This document shows, piece by piece, positions 40,219-52,100 of a DNA stretch of 64,000 nucleotides. Each line of letters starts with the position of its first letter. Within the stretch, counting starts at the first letter, position 1. The notes under the pieces are model-generated. The model saw only the letters and a program-made list of their open reading frames with translations. It made no database searches and was not told the DNA's origin. Made by a program: the position numbers and the translations under genes. Source of the DNA: Anarhynchus alexandrinus (Eukaryota > Chordata > Aves > Charadriiformes > Charadriidae); the NCBI GenBank assembly GCA_008711295.1, contig VUYV01000088.1, forward strand, positions 1,330,096-1,394,095, given 5' to 3'.

Positions 40219-41000
40219 ATTGCATCTGGGGAGAAATAACCCCAGGCACCAGTACACAGGAAGCCAACTGGCTGTAAAGCAGTTCTGTAGAGAAGGAGAT
40301 TGAAGTCCTGGTAGATAACAAGTTGACCATGAGCCAACAGTGCATCCTCTCAACCGAAAAAGGGGCCAACAGCTTCCTGGGCTGCATTAGAAGGATTGTT
40401 GCCAGCAGGTCGAGGGAGGTGATCCTTCTGCTTTATTCAGCACTGGAGAGGCCACTTCTGGAGTGCTGTGTCCAGTTCTGAGCTCCTCAGTACAAGAAAG
40501 ATCCAGACATAAGGTGTAAGTCCAGCACAGGGGCACAAAGATGATTGAGATTGGGGCATCTTTTATATGGTGAGAGGCTGAGGGAGCTGGGACTGTTCAG
40601 CTTGTAGAAGAGAAGGCTGAGGAGGGATCTTATCAATTAAGTGTAAATACCGGGGGGGGGGGGGGGGGGATGGTGAGGGNGGGGAATATGAAGTAGAGGG
40701 AGCCAGACCCTTCTCTGTAGTACCTACTGACAGGACAAGAGACAATGGGCACAAATTAAGAACTAGAAAATTCCACCTGAACACACGAAAGCACATTTTT
40801 GTTTACTGTGAGGGTGATCAAGCACGAGAGCAGGTTGCCCAGAGAGGTTGTGGAGTATCTTTCCTTGGAGACATCCTTGGAGTTGGGAAAACCTGACTGG
40901 ACACAGTGCTGAGCAACCTGTCATGTTAACCCTGCTTGAGCAGGAGGGGGTGTGGAGTATAAGATCTCAAAAGGTCCTTTCCAACCTTCCATTCTGTGAC
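40219..41000 (+). mobile_element. CR1 LINE, 5'-truncated, with poly-G expansion
   Basis: A plus-strand CR1 whose left part reads LHLGRNNPRHQY, then EIEVLVDNKLTMSQQC (40299-40346) and a block with [20 protein letters not shown] (frame broken), then LECCVQF. The coding tail includes [13 protein letters not shown] sequence near 40,576-40,610. The tail then runs into a run of 17 G at 40653-40669 and an N at 40680. After this come the LPREVV region (caggttgcccagagaggttg, 40831-40850) and a 3' end, ctttccaaccttccattctg, without the full reiteration. The ccctgcttgagcaggagggg 3' block marks a different subfamily (CR1-Y/D-like) from the 22.7-kb copy. Inactive. Confidence 0.88.
40653..40680. repeat. 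Poly-G17 tract with adjacent assembly N
   Basis: Seventeen consecutive G, a short gatggtgaggg segment, then an N at 40680 and further G. The length and the ambiguous base suggest the true tract length is uncertain. It interrupts the CR1 ORF2 tail. Confidence 0.85.
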
Positions 41001-43699
41001 CTTTATGTGGTGGCCAGTCATTTTTCTTATGTATCACACTCTTTCCATGTTATACCAAATCACACTAGTAGTTTTCTACTGAGATTGTTTCCTCAATGAT
41101 TTTTAATGAGAAGAAAGAAAGAGGATGGAGGAAGCAACAGCATTTAAATCATTCCTAAATAAGCATTGAATACATACAGGCTGACCTTCTGCCTGGAAGT
41201 TCAGCAGAGCTTCCAGACCTTGTACTGGCATCTGCCAGTAATTTAACACATAGACAAGTTGCAGCTAAGGTTTTTCAGACCTGACAGCCATATAATGAGA
41301 AGAGCGTATGTAATGTGCCCTCAGTAGATCACATCACCTTTAGCTGCACCGGCACAGTCAGAACTGTGAATGGCTACTGGGGCAGCAAAAACCAGCTGTT
41401 GATCTCTAGCACAGGACAGCGACTGACAAATGAGATGTGATATCTTAGATTTCACACTGGCCAGCCGAGGATGAATAAAACTAAAGCTGAAATATTGATT
41501 TATAGTTCATATAGACCACTAAAAAACTAAATCATGAAAGCATGTTTCCTTGTTATCCTAATGAGAAGGGGGGTTGTAGAAAGTGTAACTAAATCTGCTG
41601 AACTGCCTTTCTTCAGCAAAGACTGACAGACTTTGTGGGGTACGAATATATTATTCAGAGAAGGGTATTGTGTGTGATTCCATCAAGGCTTTTTAAGGAA
41701 AGTATGTTGATAGATGCCTATATTTGAATTCAATTACAATGTACCTTACTGCACGGGCGGAGGGGAAGGAGCCCACCAAACGTTCCCCTAGGAATGTGGT
41801 GGCTGACAGGTGTTGAACCTCCTCTTTTTGGTGGGGCTTTTCCCTGTATTGGATTGTGCCTTCTGACTATCGGGTGAAGACTGAAAAAAGGAAAGATAAA
41901 ACCTAAATACTGTATTTGTACAGAAAAGTGAAGAATGGGAGGTGACACTTTTGTGCTGAGAAGGAAGGAAAGAGCATGAGTGGTGCTGTACCTTGTTTGG
42001 CAGGACATTCACCTCCAAACATGAGGAAACCCTATTTCTTTTCCAGGATGTTTACAGTTTTTAACCAATGACTATTTTATGCAACACACAGAAAAAATTC
42101 TGGAAAACAAAGGTCAGCACTCAGTTTTTCTCTCTCATATGATCAATGTAACATTGAGCCTAAAAATCTAGTTGTCCATATGCTATTCCTCTGCTCATAT
42201 TCCCTGTATGTTGATTTCATTTTTTGCCCTATTTAGAATACAAGCCTTTCCGGAAGTAGACTGTCTTCCAGCAGAACATAACTCTGTCAGAATGGGCTCG
42301 TTAGGCTGTGTGAAATGCAATAAAACATAATAACTAATAACAACAATGGCTAGCAGAATTGCCATATTATAGACCTGAAGGAAGCAAAGCAGATTGTCTT
42401 GAATACGAGAAGTTTCTTTCCACAACCGAAAATCTTCAGATCTGTTGCTGTCTAATTTTAGTTTGAAATTTGAAGATCATTAAAAGCAAAATAAAATATT
42501 TGTGAATGTATAAAACCACATTTTCTTAAACAGATATTCCAAATACATACAAATACATCATCAGTCTTCTAAAGTGAATAAAAAAATAGGATTCTTTTGA
42601 ACTGAAAACACAGTAGAGTAGCATGCTGACTATAACTCCCTTCACGCTAAAAAAAACCTTGGAAAAATAATCATTTAAATTCAGTATTGAAAATGATGTT
42701 TTATCATCATACACCAACTGGATTTAAATTAAATATTGCTTTAATGACATTATTATGGGAAAAATTAAAAAGTAGCTCAACACTTGCCACTGGTTATTTT
42801 CTTAATAAAACTGTTGTAGAAAGCTTTAATCTTTTTTAAATACCACGTATTATAAATCAAAAATTTCCAATTTAAACCAGCCAAACTATATACATAGACT
42901 GTATAAACCAAGGAGCTGTCTGACAGTTTTCTGGTTAGATTCGTATCTTTGCAAATATTTAAGAAAATAAGAATAAATTGAAGCTCCTACTTTTTTTCAC
43001 CGAAGGGATTCTTTGTGCAAGTATGCACACATACACACATACGTATATATTTATATACGTATGTATATGTATGGGATGAGTACTAATGCCATCAAGACAG
43101 CTAAAAGTGCATTATGTCTTTCTTGCCCATGCAGCTCCATTGGAATTAAGAAGCTAATCCTGGAAAAATCCATTGACTCTACGGGGAGCAGGCTTGTGCT
43201 CTTGCTTGCTTACATTAAATACCTAAAGTTGCAATGGTTTTTGTATTGGCACTATGCTCATTCTTTTTTCATTGGTGTTGCTGGGTTAATTCTGCAGTCA
43301 AAGATGTGCAGCTTAAAAATCATGAACATTTCATATACTTTTCTAAAACAAAAAAATCATCTTCCATGTTTCCTTGCAATAAATAGGGTCTTAGTTTATC
43401 TTTACTTGCAGTGCAACAAAATAGAAGTAAGTTTTCTGAAATGTCTGAATTTACTCTGGATTTTAAGTAAAAGAAAGAGTATTAAAAGAAGAAGAAAATA
43501 TTTGTGAATGCTTAACATACAAACCATACATTTTCTTAACCAGATAATCCAAATGCATCACTTAAAAAAATCAGTCCTTTAAAGTGAGAAAAAAAAATTT
43601 TTTTTAAGAATCTCCTCAAGCTCTTGCTCGGGTCAGTAGCAATATTCCACCCTGTGAAGTCACTCAGCCCATTCTTCTGCTGGCAGTAACTCATACAGA
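41001..43699. other. Unique AT-rich DNA, no gene found
   Basis: About 2.7 kb. It holds an alternating CA/TA tract at 43021-43073. The 164-codon plus frame at 43013-43507 starts inside that tract and has no recognisable domain, so it is not called. Confidence 0.5.
43021..43073. repeat. CA/TA alternating microsatellite
   Basis: Imperfect ACACAT and TATACGTATA units, nearly all alternating purine-pyrimidine, with several self-complementary TATACGTA-type cores. Confidence 0.85.
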
Positions 43700-44060
43700 A
43701 CAGAATCCTAGTGGTGAGGAGGGTGCGTGGTAAGCTTGCTACCCTGGACTTCAGGAGAGCGGACTTTAGCCTCTTAAGGGATCTGCTTACTGGAGTACAG
43801 TGGGATAAGGACCTGGAAAGAAGAGGGGCCCAAGAAAGCTGGTTAATATCCAAGGACCACCTCCTCCAAGCTCAGGAGAGATGTATACCAACAAAGAGGA
43901 AGTCAGGCAAAAACACCAGGAGGCCTGTGTGGACAGGCCTTTCTTCTCAAACAGAAAAAGGAAGCCTACAGAGGTGGAAACAAGGACAGGTAGCCTGGGA
44001 GGTATTGTCTGAGCAGCTGGGGATCAGCTTAGGAAAGCAAAAGCACAGATAGAGGTAAAT
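43700..44060 (+). pseudogene. CR1 ORF2 linker piece between endonuclease and RT
   Basis: The plus frame open at 43711-44052 encodes a segment typical of CR1 ORF2 just after the endonuclease domain. In order: KLATLDFRRADFSLLRDLL, VQWDKDLERRGAQESWLI, KDHLLQAQERCIPTKRKSGK, a RRPVWTG block and RWKQGQVAWE. These are the DFRRADF, HLLQAQE and RRPxW landmarks of the region preceding the reverse transcriptase. The frame stops at 44053-44055 and is followed within about 10 bp by the reversed 3' end of a minus-strand CR1. It is therefore an isolated middle piece lacking endonuclease, RT and tail. No other copy in the window keeps this part of ORF2 in readable form. Confidence 0.85.
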
Positions 44061-44065
44061 CTTAG

Positions 44066-44876
44066 ATCATAGAATCATAGAATGGTTTAGGTTGGAAGGG
44101 ATCTTGAAGGTTGTTGAGGCCCCATCCCTGGAGGTGTTCAAGGCCAGGCTGGACGCGGCCTTGGGCAACCTGGTCTAGTGGGAGGTGTCCCTGCCTATGG
44201 CAGGGGGGTTGGAACTCGATGATCTTCAAGGTCCTTTCCAACCTAAACCATTCTATGNAAGTCCAACAATTAACCTAGTACTGCCAAGTCCACTACTAAA
44301 CCGTGTCCCCCAGCAGTAAATCTACACATATTTTAAATATCTCAAGGGATAGTGATTCCACCACTTTTCTGGGCAGCCTGTTCCAATGTGTGATAGTCCT
44401 TTTGGTGAACAAATTTTTCCTAATATCCATCCTAAACCTCACCTGGTGTAACTTGAGGCCATTTCCTCTTGTCCTATTGCTTGTTGCTTGGGAAAAGAGA
44501 CTGACACCCACCTCACTACAACCTCCTTTCAGGTAGTTGTAGAGAGCAGCAAGATCTTCCCTCAGCCTCCTTTTCTCCAGGCTAAACAACCCCAGTTCCC
44601 TCAGCCGCTCCTCATAAGACTTGTGCTCCAGACCCCTCACCAGCTTCATTGCCCTTCTCTGGACATGCTCCAGCACCTCAATGTCTTTCTTGCAGTGAGG
44701 GGCCCAAAACTGAACTCAGTATTTGAGGTGGGGCCTCACCAGTGCTGACTACAGAGGGATGATCATTTCCCTAGTCCTGCTGGCCACACTATTTCCAATA
44801 CATGAAGGATGATATTGGCCTTCTTGGCCACCTGGGCACACTGCTGGCTCATGTTCAGCCAGATGTCAACCAGGGG
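44066..44876 (-). mobile_element. CR1 LINE (CR1-F-like), interrupted by a second CR1
   Basis: A minus-strand CR1. The left end (44066-44110) has two copies of the reversed 8-bp reiteration and ggtttaggttggaagggatc. It is then interrupted (44110-44257) and resumes after an N at 44259 with aagtccaacaattaacc and the ccaagtccactactaaacc block shared with the 1.5-kb copy. The minus-strand frame 44676-44296 is open for 126 codons: [64 protein letters not shown]. Beyond that, 44,680-44,876 continues into the LVRPHLEY-like and MSQQ-type regions with frameshifts. Inactive. Confidence 0.9.
44110..44257 (+). mobile_element. CR1 3' tail nested inside another CR1
   Basis: A plus-strand CR1 tail of about 148 bp. 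It begins gttgttgaggccccatccct, with translation [21 protein letters not shown] up to the stop. It continues through ggtgtccctgcctatggcag and ends ccaacctaaaccattctatg immediately before the N at 44258. It lies inside a minus-strand CR1 of another subfamily. The two 3' ends form a near-perfect inverted repeat of about 35 bp (44082-44116 against 44224-44257) around a loop of roughly 107 bp. Confidence 0.88.
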
Positions 44877-47800
44877 TGTGCAGCACAGATGCCTTAAACA
44901 GGCCTGTTACTTATTTCTTGCATTGACCAGACACCTTTGCATAGAAACTCTTGTTCACACTCTTCTCTTCGAATATCAGCCTTTGTCCTACTCTTGCGAG
45001 AGGGCTTCATGTTTCCATCTGCAGAAGTTTAGCCTCTGCAAGGTCTTGGGGAGTCCTTCTCAGTAACCCCTTGGCAGTGGCTCCTCTTCTGGCCTCATGA
45101 TCTTGCTTAAATTGGATTTTGCTTGTCCAAATCATACTGTTTCCACAGCCGGTCACACCCTTAAGTTTTCAGCAAGGACTTGTAGCTCATGGGAGATGGA
45201 TGTATCCATACACTCTGTGGAGCATGGTGAATTTAAAAATAAGGGGTAGAATAAACATATAGACCCTTATAAAGGTAGCAAATACTAGTGGTACTTGAAC
45301 AACGCCTTAAATTCCCAGACACTGACTGTCATGCCATCAGGGAGTGCATACTTTGCACTCCTTTTATGTTACCTCCACAACAGATGCAAATTGTCAGTGA
45401 AGGTAGTTGGGAACATTCAGTCAGAAGGATTTTCTGATAGAACATGCCCTTCTAGTAAATTGATTTATTTTTTTTTCATTTATTTTGTGAACAAATATTC
45501 CATTTTCCACTGGGAAAAATCAAACTGACAGGTCTCCAGGCTCTTCACCTGGAAGGTTTTTGTCAGCTTCACTTTCTGGAGGTAGAAGGTAAATTTGACA
45601 AGCGCTGGCCAGGCAGACTGTCAGAGCTGAGTACCCGAGCTCTCTGCCTCCTCCAGGCTGGACCACCTTTCCTCACTGGCTAGAAGAGGGGTAAGGACAC
45701 AGAAAGCCTGAGTGCTTCTGCTTCAGCTGCCCTCCTGGAGAGACGGTGTCAATCCACTACCATTGCAAGTAGGAAGTAATACTGAGGAGAGCCATTCAGG
45801 GTAGCAGGGGACAAGTCGTGATTTTGTTTCAGTTCAGGTGGAAAAAAGTGCTTTTGTTTTGTTTTCCTGGAAATGCTCCCGATGTATATTTATTTCTCTT
45901 TTTAAATTTTTTTTCTTTGTTTTTATTTTCTTTTTACTTCTTTTTTAATTCAGGGCAAATGCTATTACAGTAAATTATATATAATTAAATTATATCATAT
46001 ATATAATATTAGATACATAATATACAACATATACTTAGTTATTTGTATGTGTTTCTCTATGTATCTCTATATAAACATATATATATAAACTCTGCAATTT
46101 TATACAAACAATATTATACCAGTTACCTCTTAAAGTCCTTGTTATGTCCTTCTTGTTCAAGTGCAGAAAGCTGTTCTCTTTAAACTTGTTACAAATTGCG
46201 GCTTAAATGAAATGCAGCAAACTGTACTTTACATTCTTAGAAAACAAAGGAATACTCTGTATTTAGGAACGTTAGCAGAACTAAAATCTGAATAAACCAC
46301 TGAATAAAATGGATTGCAACTGAAAACACCAGTGGTAAGGTAATGTCCAACTCATGCACTAATTTGCATAGCTGCAAATAACTGTAACATTTATCGGCAT
46401 GTAAACCTACACATAGACTAAAAGACTTGCTGCTTTTCCACCTTTACCACAGCTTCTTCAATTCTTTCAGTAAAAGCTGGCCAATTTTCCACTTCTGTCC
46501 TGAGATGATCAATACTCCCTAAGTGAGCCACCTTTTGAAGTACTTCAGGACACATTTAGCTCCCTCTTTGATCTTTCCATGTCTCCTTTTAGATATAATG
46601 GATTTTGCTCTACTGAGGCTTTATCCCACCAGCTCCATTTTTATTATCCTTTAGCTGACTTTCCAGAAGATAAAAGCAAGCTAAAAGGATAACTTTTCTT
46701 AGTGACAAAAATTAATCATGCATCCCCATTTTGGAGAACATCAGGCACCTTGGAAACCCAAAGAAATCCTCATAAACAAAGCTTTTTGTAACATTTCCTT
46801 TTGTGGTTGTTCTTGAGGAACACACAAAGCCAGAGAAATGAGTAGAGGTGAAGTATCTATCCACGTAATTTTTAAAGCTCAGGATGGCTGTCCTGAGTAA
46901 AAGGGTGTTCCTAGTTGTACAAATCTAAGGAAAAAATGGGGACAAATCCAAGAAAAAAAATAAAATGAAGAGTTATGATTCCAGCAAGCAGCATCTTCCC
47001 TATTTGTCCCTTTGTGCAGTTCTTGTACTCTGTTGCTCTGTGTTCCTCCCTTTCTCTCTCTGCTGAGCCTGTAAGCAACAGTCACACACAGACAAGATTA
47101 CAACTGAAGCAGACTCAGGCAAAGAGGGTTGCTGGATACCAAGCATGGCACCAGATTTCCTTGTTGCAGACTCATCTTATGATCCCTTGCTAAAACACAT
47201 GGAAACTACCTCTCCATTACTTTCTGTACCAAACCAAGGGTCTCCAGCAAACTGCGGTGATGCCTACCCAAGCTCTCTCCTGCTGTGGTGTAACCCAAGA
47301 CAGCAGTGTCTGAACTCAGACACAGGCGAAGGCACGGCTGCACACTGGCTCTCTGCGATGACAAGGCAGCACCAGCATGCCGTGCACTCAACTGGGCCAG
47401 GGGAGGGGAAGTTTGCTGCATCCTTGAGATACTGTCTGCCCCAAACCACACCTGTGCCCCTGTCACATTGAAAGAGAATTTGCACCATAAGTCTTCCCCT
47501 GCCCCTCGGCTCTGGACTGGACCACTCATACACCTCTTGATGGCATGATCATATCTATCAATCCTTGTATTCTCACTGGGGTATTTTTGTGGTGCTAGGT
47601 ACTCTGCAAAACCAGCTCAGTTTGGCTACGCAGACAGCTGGGGGATTTTGTTTGTTTCTTTTTCCTTCCTTTTTGAATCTAGAATAAATTCAAGTATTCA
47701 GAGGAATATAGCTGCAAGAAAATCTGCAAAAAAAGTGGAACAGCTGCTTCAGATTTGGGAATAAGAAAATTATTTTTCTCCTCAACAAATTTTGGGAAGG

Positions 47801-48125
47801 TACTCTTTCCAAACATGCAACCTGGAGTTGAGTGTTTGGTTTGCTTTTCAGCATACATCTGAATATGTTTGTTATTAGCAGGAAAAGTCTCAAGACTAGA
47901 AAAGAAAATTGCCTTTCCAGACAGCATGAATTTTAATCCACAGTAAATGCGGAGTCAACAGAGCTGCTGAAATAGAAGGTAATTTTCTGAACAATATCCC
48001 TACTCTACTACCTAATTTACAAGCTGATAATTTTTTTTTGTGTGTAAATGAGGCAAACCCTTGCACAAGATTAGTGTCAACATTAGAGAGAAAAAGAGGA
48101 GAGGAGGAAGAAAAAGAAATGAGCT
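44877..48125. other. Unique DNA, no gene found
   Basis: About 3.2 kb. It includes an AT-rich tract at about 45,960-46,095 and a more GC-rich, frame-dense stretch at 47,130-47,560. Open frames in that stretch occur in several phases on both strands, so none is credible as a gene. Confidence 0.5.
45960..46095. repeat. TA-rich low-complexity tract
   Basis: Tandem-like TATATA and ATTATATA words over about 135 bp, with dispersed short palindromes. Likely a degenerate (TA)n region. Confidence 0.75.
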
Positions 48126-48449
48126 CAGACCCAAGGTGTCCACTTATCATCCTGCTATTTTGTGTGCTGATGGAACTGACAAAGACAGAAGAGGTAGAGA
48201 AAGGGAACCTGAAGGACTGATGAAATAATAGTGAAGCTAAAGGGGGTCAGGAAAATATAAACTCCCTCTTCATGCCCAACCATGGATTTGCATATTTGCA
48301 AGAGAAACTCTCCTGGAAGGATCCCAGCTCTCAAGTCTGCTGGAGAGTCCTTGGAAATACCATCAGATAAAGGCTGCTGAGACCATAAACTGATGTAGGG
48401 CATGCCCTAAAAGTCCTGGTTTTGCTAGACAGGATCACCGTAATGGTCT
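48126..48449. repeat. Duplicated 320-bp segment, copy 1
   Basis: About 324 bp that recur at 48848-49167. The two copies differ by about five substitutions and one 4-bp indel (near gaggtagaga / gaggtagatg), roughly 98% identity by eye. Identity ends exactly at the first base of the LTR that follows. Sequence upstream of 48126 is not repeated. Confidence 0.93.
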
Positions 48450-48846
48450 GTCCTGGTAAAACAGAGGTAAAACAGAACCAATTTTGTTCAGTAACTTCGC
48501 TTCTTAGCTGGGCCTCTTCTAACTACTGAAATTAACAGCATATTGTGCAGACAATGTTCACTTTCTCAGAGTGATAAGACCAATGTTTGTGGCTGCTGCC
48601 CAGGCATGGTATGCAGAGAGGCTCTTGCTTATACTTATTGCTGTAACCCCCAAGGCCAACCAACTTTGTTGTTTGCCCCGTTGGAAGGGCGGAAGCGAAA
48701 AACATAGTGGGGTCCCACCTGCAAGGAGGAGCGGACAGGACAGGTGACTCAAAACTGACCAAGAGGGTATTCCATCCCATCTGCATCATGCTCAGTATAA
48801 AAGCTGATGGATCAAAGGTCAGCCCTCCCCTCTTGGGCTCTTCCTT
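48449..48846 (+). mobile_element. Truncated ERV LTR (ERVL-like, U3 part)
   Basis: It begins with the canonical TG terminus in tgtcctggt and has an avian LTR layout. Downstream come ggacaggtgactcaaaactg, gggtattccatcccatctgc, a catcatgctcagtataaaag promoter block with TATAAAA at 48796-48802, and pyrimidine-rich sequence ending cttcctt. The layout fits bird endogenous retrovirus (class III/ERVL-type) LTRs starting TGTCCTGG; the family is assigned from memory of that layout. R, U5 and the CA end are missing because the sequence stops at an N (48847). No internal gag, pro, pol or env sequence is visible, so this is either a solo LTR cut by a gap or the 5' LTR of a provirus hidden by it. Confidence 0.72.
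48796..48802 (+). promoter_or_regulatory. TATA box of the LTR
   Basis: TATAAAA within ctcagtataaaagctg, at the position expected for an LTR promoter near the U3/R border. Transcription would start roughly 25-30 bp to the right, close to the end of the assembled LTR. Confidence 0.6.
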
Positions 48847-48847
48847 N

Positions 48848-49167
48848 CAGACCCAAGGTGTCCACTTATCATCCTGCTATTTTGTGTGCTGATGGAACTG
48901 ACAAAGACAGAAGAGGTAGATGGAACCTGAAGGACTGATGAAATAATAGTAAAGCTAAAGGGGGTCAGGGAAATATAAACTCCCTCCTCATGCCCAACCG
49001 TGGATTTGCATATTTGCAAGAGAAACTCTCCTGGAAGGATCCCAGCTCTCAAGTCTGCTGGAGAGTCCTTGGAAATACCATCAGATAAAGGCTGCTGAGA
49101 CCATAAACTGATGTAGGGCATGCCCTAAAAGTCCTGGTTTTGCTAGACAGGATCACCGTCATGGTCT
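48848..49167. repeat. Duplicated 320-bp segment, copy 2 (LTR-free)
   Basis: The second copy of 48126-48449, starting immediately after the N at 48847 and running through catggtct into new sequence (aaagctgcatc). It carries no LTR at the equivalent site, so it has the form of an empty (pre-insertion) site. Confidence 0.93.
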
Positions 49168-52100
49168 AAAGCTGCATCTGACTCACTAAGCAACATATTA
49201 TAATTTAAGGAAAGTTGCACGAAGACTTGTCCTCAAAACTTAATTGCCTGAATGTCAACAGCATGTGGGTTGGCTCTCTGTGCATGTCTGTGCGCCACAA
49301 GCTGGCAGAGGCTCATCTGCAGCATGGTTTTTGTGTAGACTGAGTTATGCAGGCTTAGCTGTTGAACAGCAGCTATAGCTGAGATGTGTCTCAGACTGAA
49401 TTTAAGGCTAACATCACAATATATATACTGCTGATTTAGAGCTAAGGTCCTTCTGTGAATGCCATTCTCTGCAGAGAAATAATGCATATGCTGCAGTTGT
49501 GTCACTGCTGTAAAAGGGAGTTCACCTGCAAAAAACAGTAAAAAGAAATAGTTGATATGCAGGAAACCAGGCCAGAGGAGTGGATTCAACCCAAAATGAA
49601 GACATCAAATACAGATGTTTAAATGAATGTACACGCAGGTGAGCTATGTGTCTAAGTTGCCACATAATCAATAGAGACACAGTCAATACGAGCATTGTTT
49701 TTCAGGGGGAGATTCTGCTGACAAGCGATTAGGGGTGCAATTCAGTTTCCTGCACACAGGCACAAACACCGTTTGAAAGACTAGTCCATGCAAACAATCC
49801 ACCCACCATCGATAGACACAACACACAGGACCTACGTTAGATCCATGGCCTTAGGAGTGGCAACTTGTAGCCACGCAGGAAACCAGGCACACCTCGGTTG
49901 TGCTTTAATACATGTCTTCAAGCATTTGAATCACACACTATATGTCTAGTAACCTTAATCATTATCCAATCTCCTCAGACCATATGGGTTAAGACTGGCG
50001 TTCAATATCCTAAGCACAGGGTGTGGATTTGTTTTAGGCACCAAGGAGTATCTTACCTGGCCTCCAGCTACGTCCCAGAAGTCCGTCATATCTGCCAGTC
50101 CAGAGATGCTATCACAAACACTTAAGGGCATCTCATATGGTACCAGGTGTCTGGGCAGCTTCAACATGTACCTACTGGCTCACTGACTGGGGACACTCAC
50201 TAGGCTCCACTAACTGGCTGTCCATCGACTACAGTATGAGCTAAGCACATTTGTCTATACCTCTGTTTAGGTGTCTTTATTTCAAACTGTACCTGTACAA
50301 ACACCTGTGGGCTTAATTTCTTTGTACTTAAATTCTTCAGCTATGGAATTTCAGATGAGAAAAACTACTTTGAGGTTGAGGCATTGCTATCAGTGACAGT
50401 TTTCACTACCCCATTGAGTGAATAAATTGTAAAGCTTCCCAGCAATATCCTTATGCAATCAGCCTCTGTCCTTATCATGGATAAGTCATCCTGGTAACAG
50501 TCTGTACCACCATCACCAAATGTTCTTTTGTCTTGTGCCAGAAAAAGCGTCCTCACCCTTTCCTCTGGTTTAGAAAATGCTCATATTTCATATCTAATCA
50601 ACATATCTAAAGAAAGTCATTACGTATGATACAGCAGCCTGGTGCTGGCAAGAGAAGGGTGGCTTCATCATTTGGCTCCGCACTTGCAATACCTCTCCCA
50701 CTTCATAAGGTCTCCAGGATCAGACTAGCAATATGTACAGCTTCTGTTTGTGAGAAGATAGAGGAAGTGTAAGAACCCATTTTTAGTCCTCTGCCTCTTT
50801 CTCTTGGTTCAGCAGGTCTAAATGGGCTACCTCTGCCCCTTCTGCTCCAGTGACTCCCTCCTGTTCAACATAGCTATGGCAAGACTACTGTTCTCTAGAT
50901 CTGTCTCAGTGATTTAGCAGCTCCTCCTTGTTTACCTTTTCCATCTCTTTGTCACAAAGGTGCATTCAATCATTTGACATACTGTGTTTCAGATGCAAAA
51001 AGTTCATTTTGGGTCTTCCTCTCTGACTCTTTAGGCTCCAAAGGAACAAACCCTGCCACTGAGAGAAGATATTTATCTTACAATCTGTAGGATTTTGTCT
51101 GCTGCAAAGAGCAGTTCCATCCATGTTCTGCTTCACTTGTAAAAAGGATGTGACAGGCAAGCAGAGTTGTGGGAAAGAAATCTTCACTATGCATTCAAAG
51201 TGATCTTGCTTCCACAGTGACAGCTTCTGAACTAGCTATTACTGTTCTGGAAAGAGATATTGAAGTTACAGCAGGTAGCTCTATGAAACTATTAGTTCCA
51301 TGTTTAACGGATGCCAAAAGCAGGCAGAATTAAGAATTACTTGTAAAGGAATAGAAAACAAAACAAAAAAACCATCATAATGCCACTGTTTAAATGCTTG
51401 TCTCCAAAAGAATACAGGAGTGCTGGGAAGTATACAGAGATGGACAACAAGGAGGACCAATGTTAGTGAAAAACTAAACAGAATAACACTCCTGATCTTG
51501 CAGAAGTCAGCGAGGAAAGGACACAACAGATGTCTCTAAACCAGCAGTAACATAGAGTGGGTGAAATGAATAGAAACTATCTCATCTATGCTAAGATCAT
51601 CAAACAAAACTAGCAAGTAACAGACTAAAAGCATGCCATAGAGGTACTTTCTCATATGTGTGCCTGCCACAAGGCATTGTGGATGCCTAAAGCTTGTCTG
51701 GATTCAAAACAGCTGAGACAAATTAATGAAATAAAATTGACAGGATTCTATTAAACACAAAGGCATCACCTTTCATTCAGGAAGTCCCGGAGGCATAAGT
51801 CACTGCTGCCAAAGGAGTGTACCAGGGAGGTGTCACCATATGTTGCCCTGTTCTTTCGTGCCTCCCTGTGCATCTGCCGTTGGTCAGTGCTGGAGATGGA
51901 GCGAGGTGGATTTTTGCCCTGACCCAATAAGAGTGTTCTTATGTTCACACAATTAGTGGTAGCCTCTGGGGAAGGGATTTAGACCAGCTACTGTGGATGC
52001 TATTGCAATGTTTAAAATGTACATTCAAGAACCTGGCAGCATGATTCAGAACACCTCAATTAGGCACTGAATCATCCTATACTGTCAGTGGCTGGAGAGG

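Noticed and set aside
43013..43507. 164-codon plus-strand ORF
   Set aside because: Its start lies in a CA/TA microsatellite, composition is random, and no domain or homology is recognisable.
47145..47533. Overlapping ORFs of 80-108 codons on both strands
   Set aside because: Several phases are open at once, as expected in locally GC-rich sequence. None has a domain.
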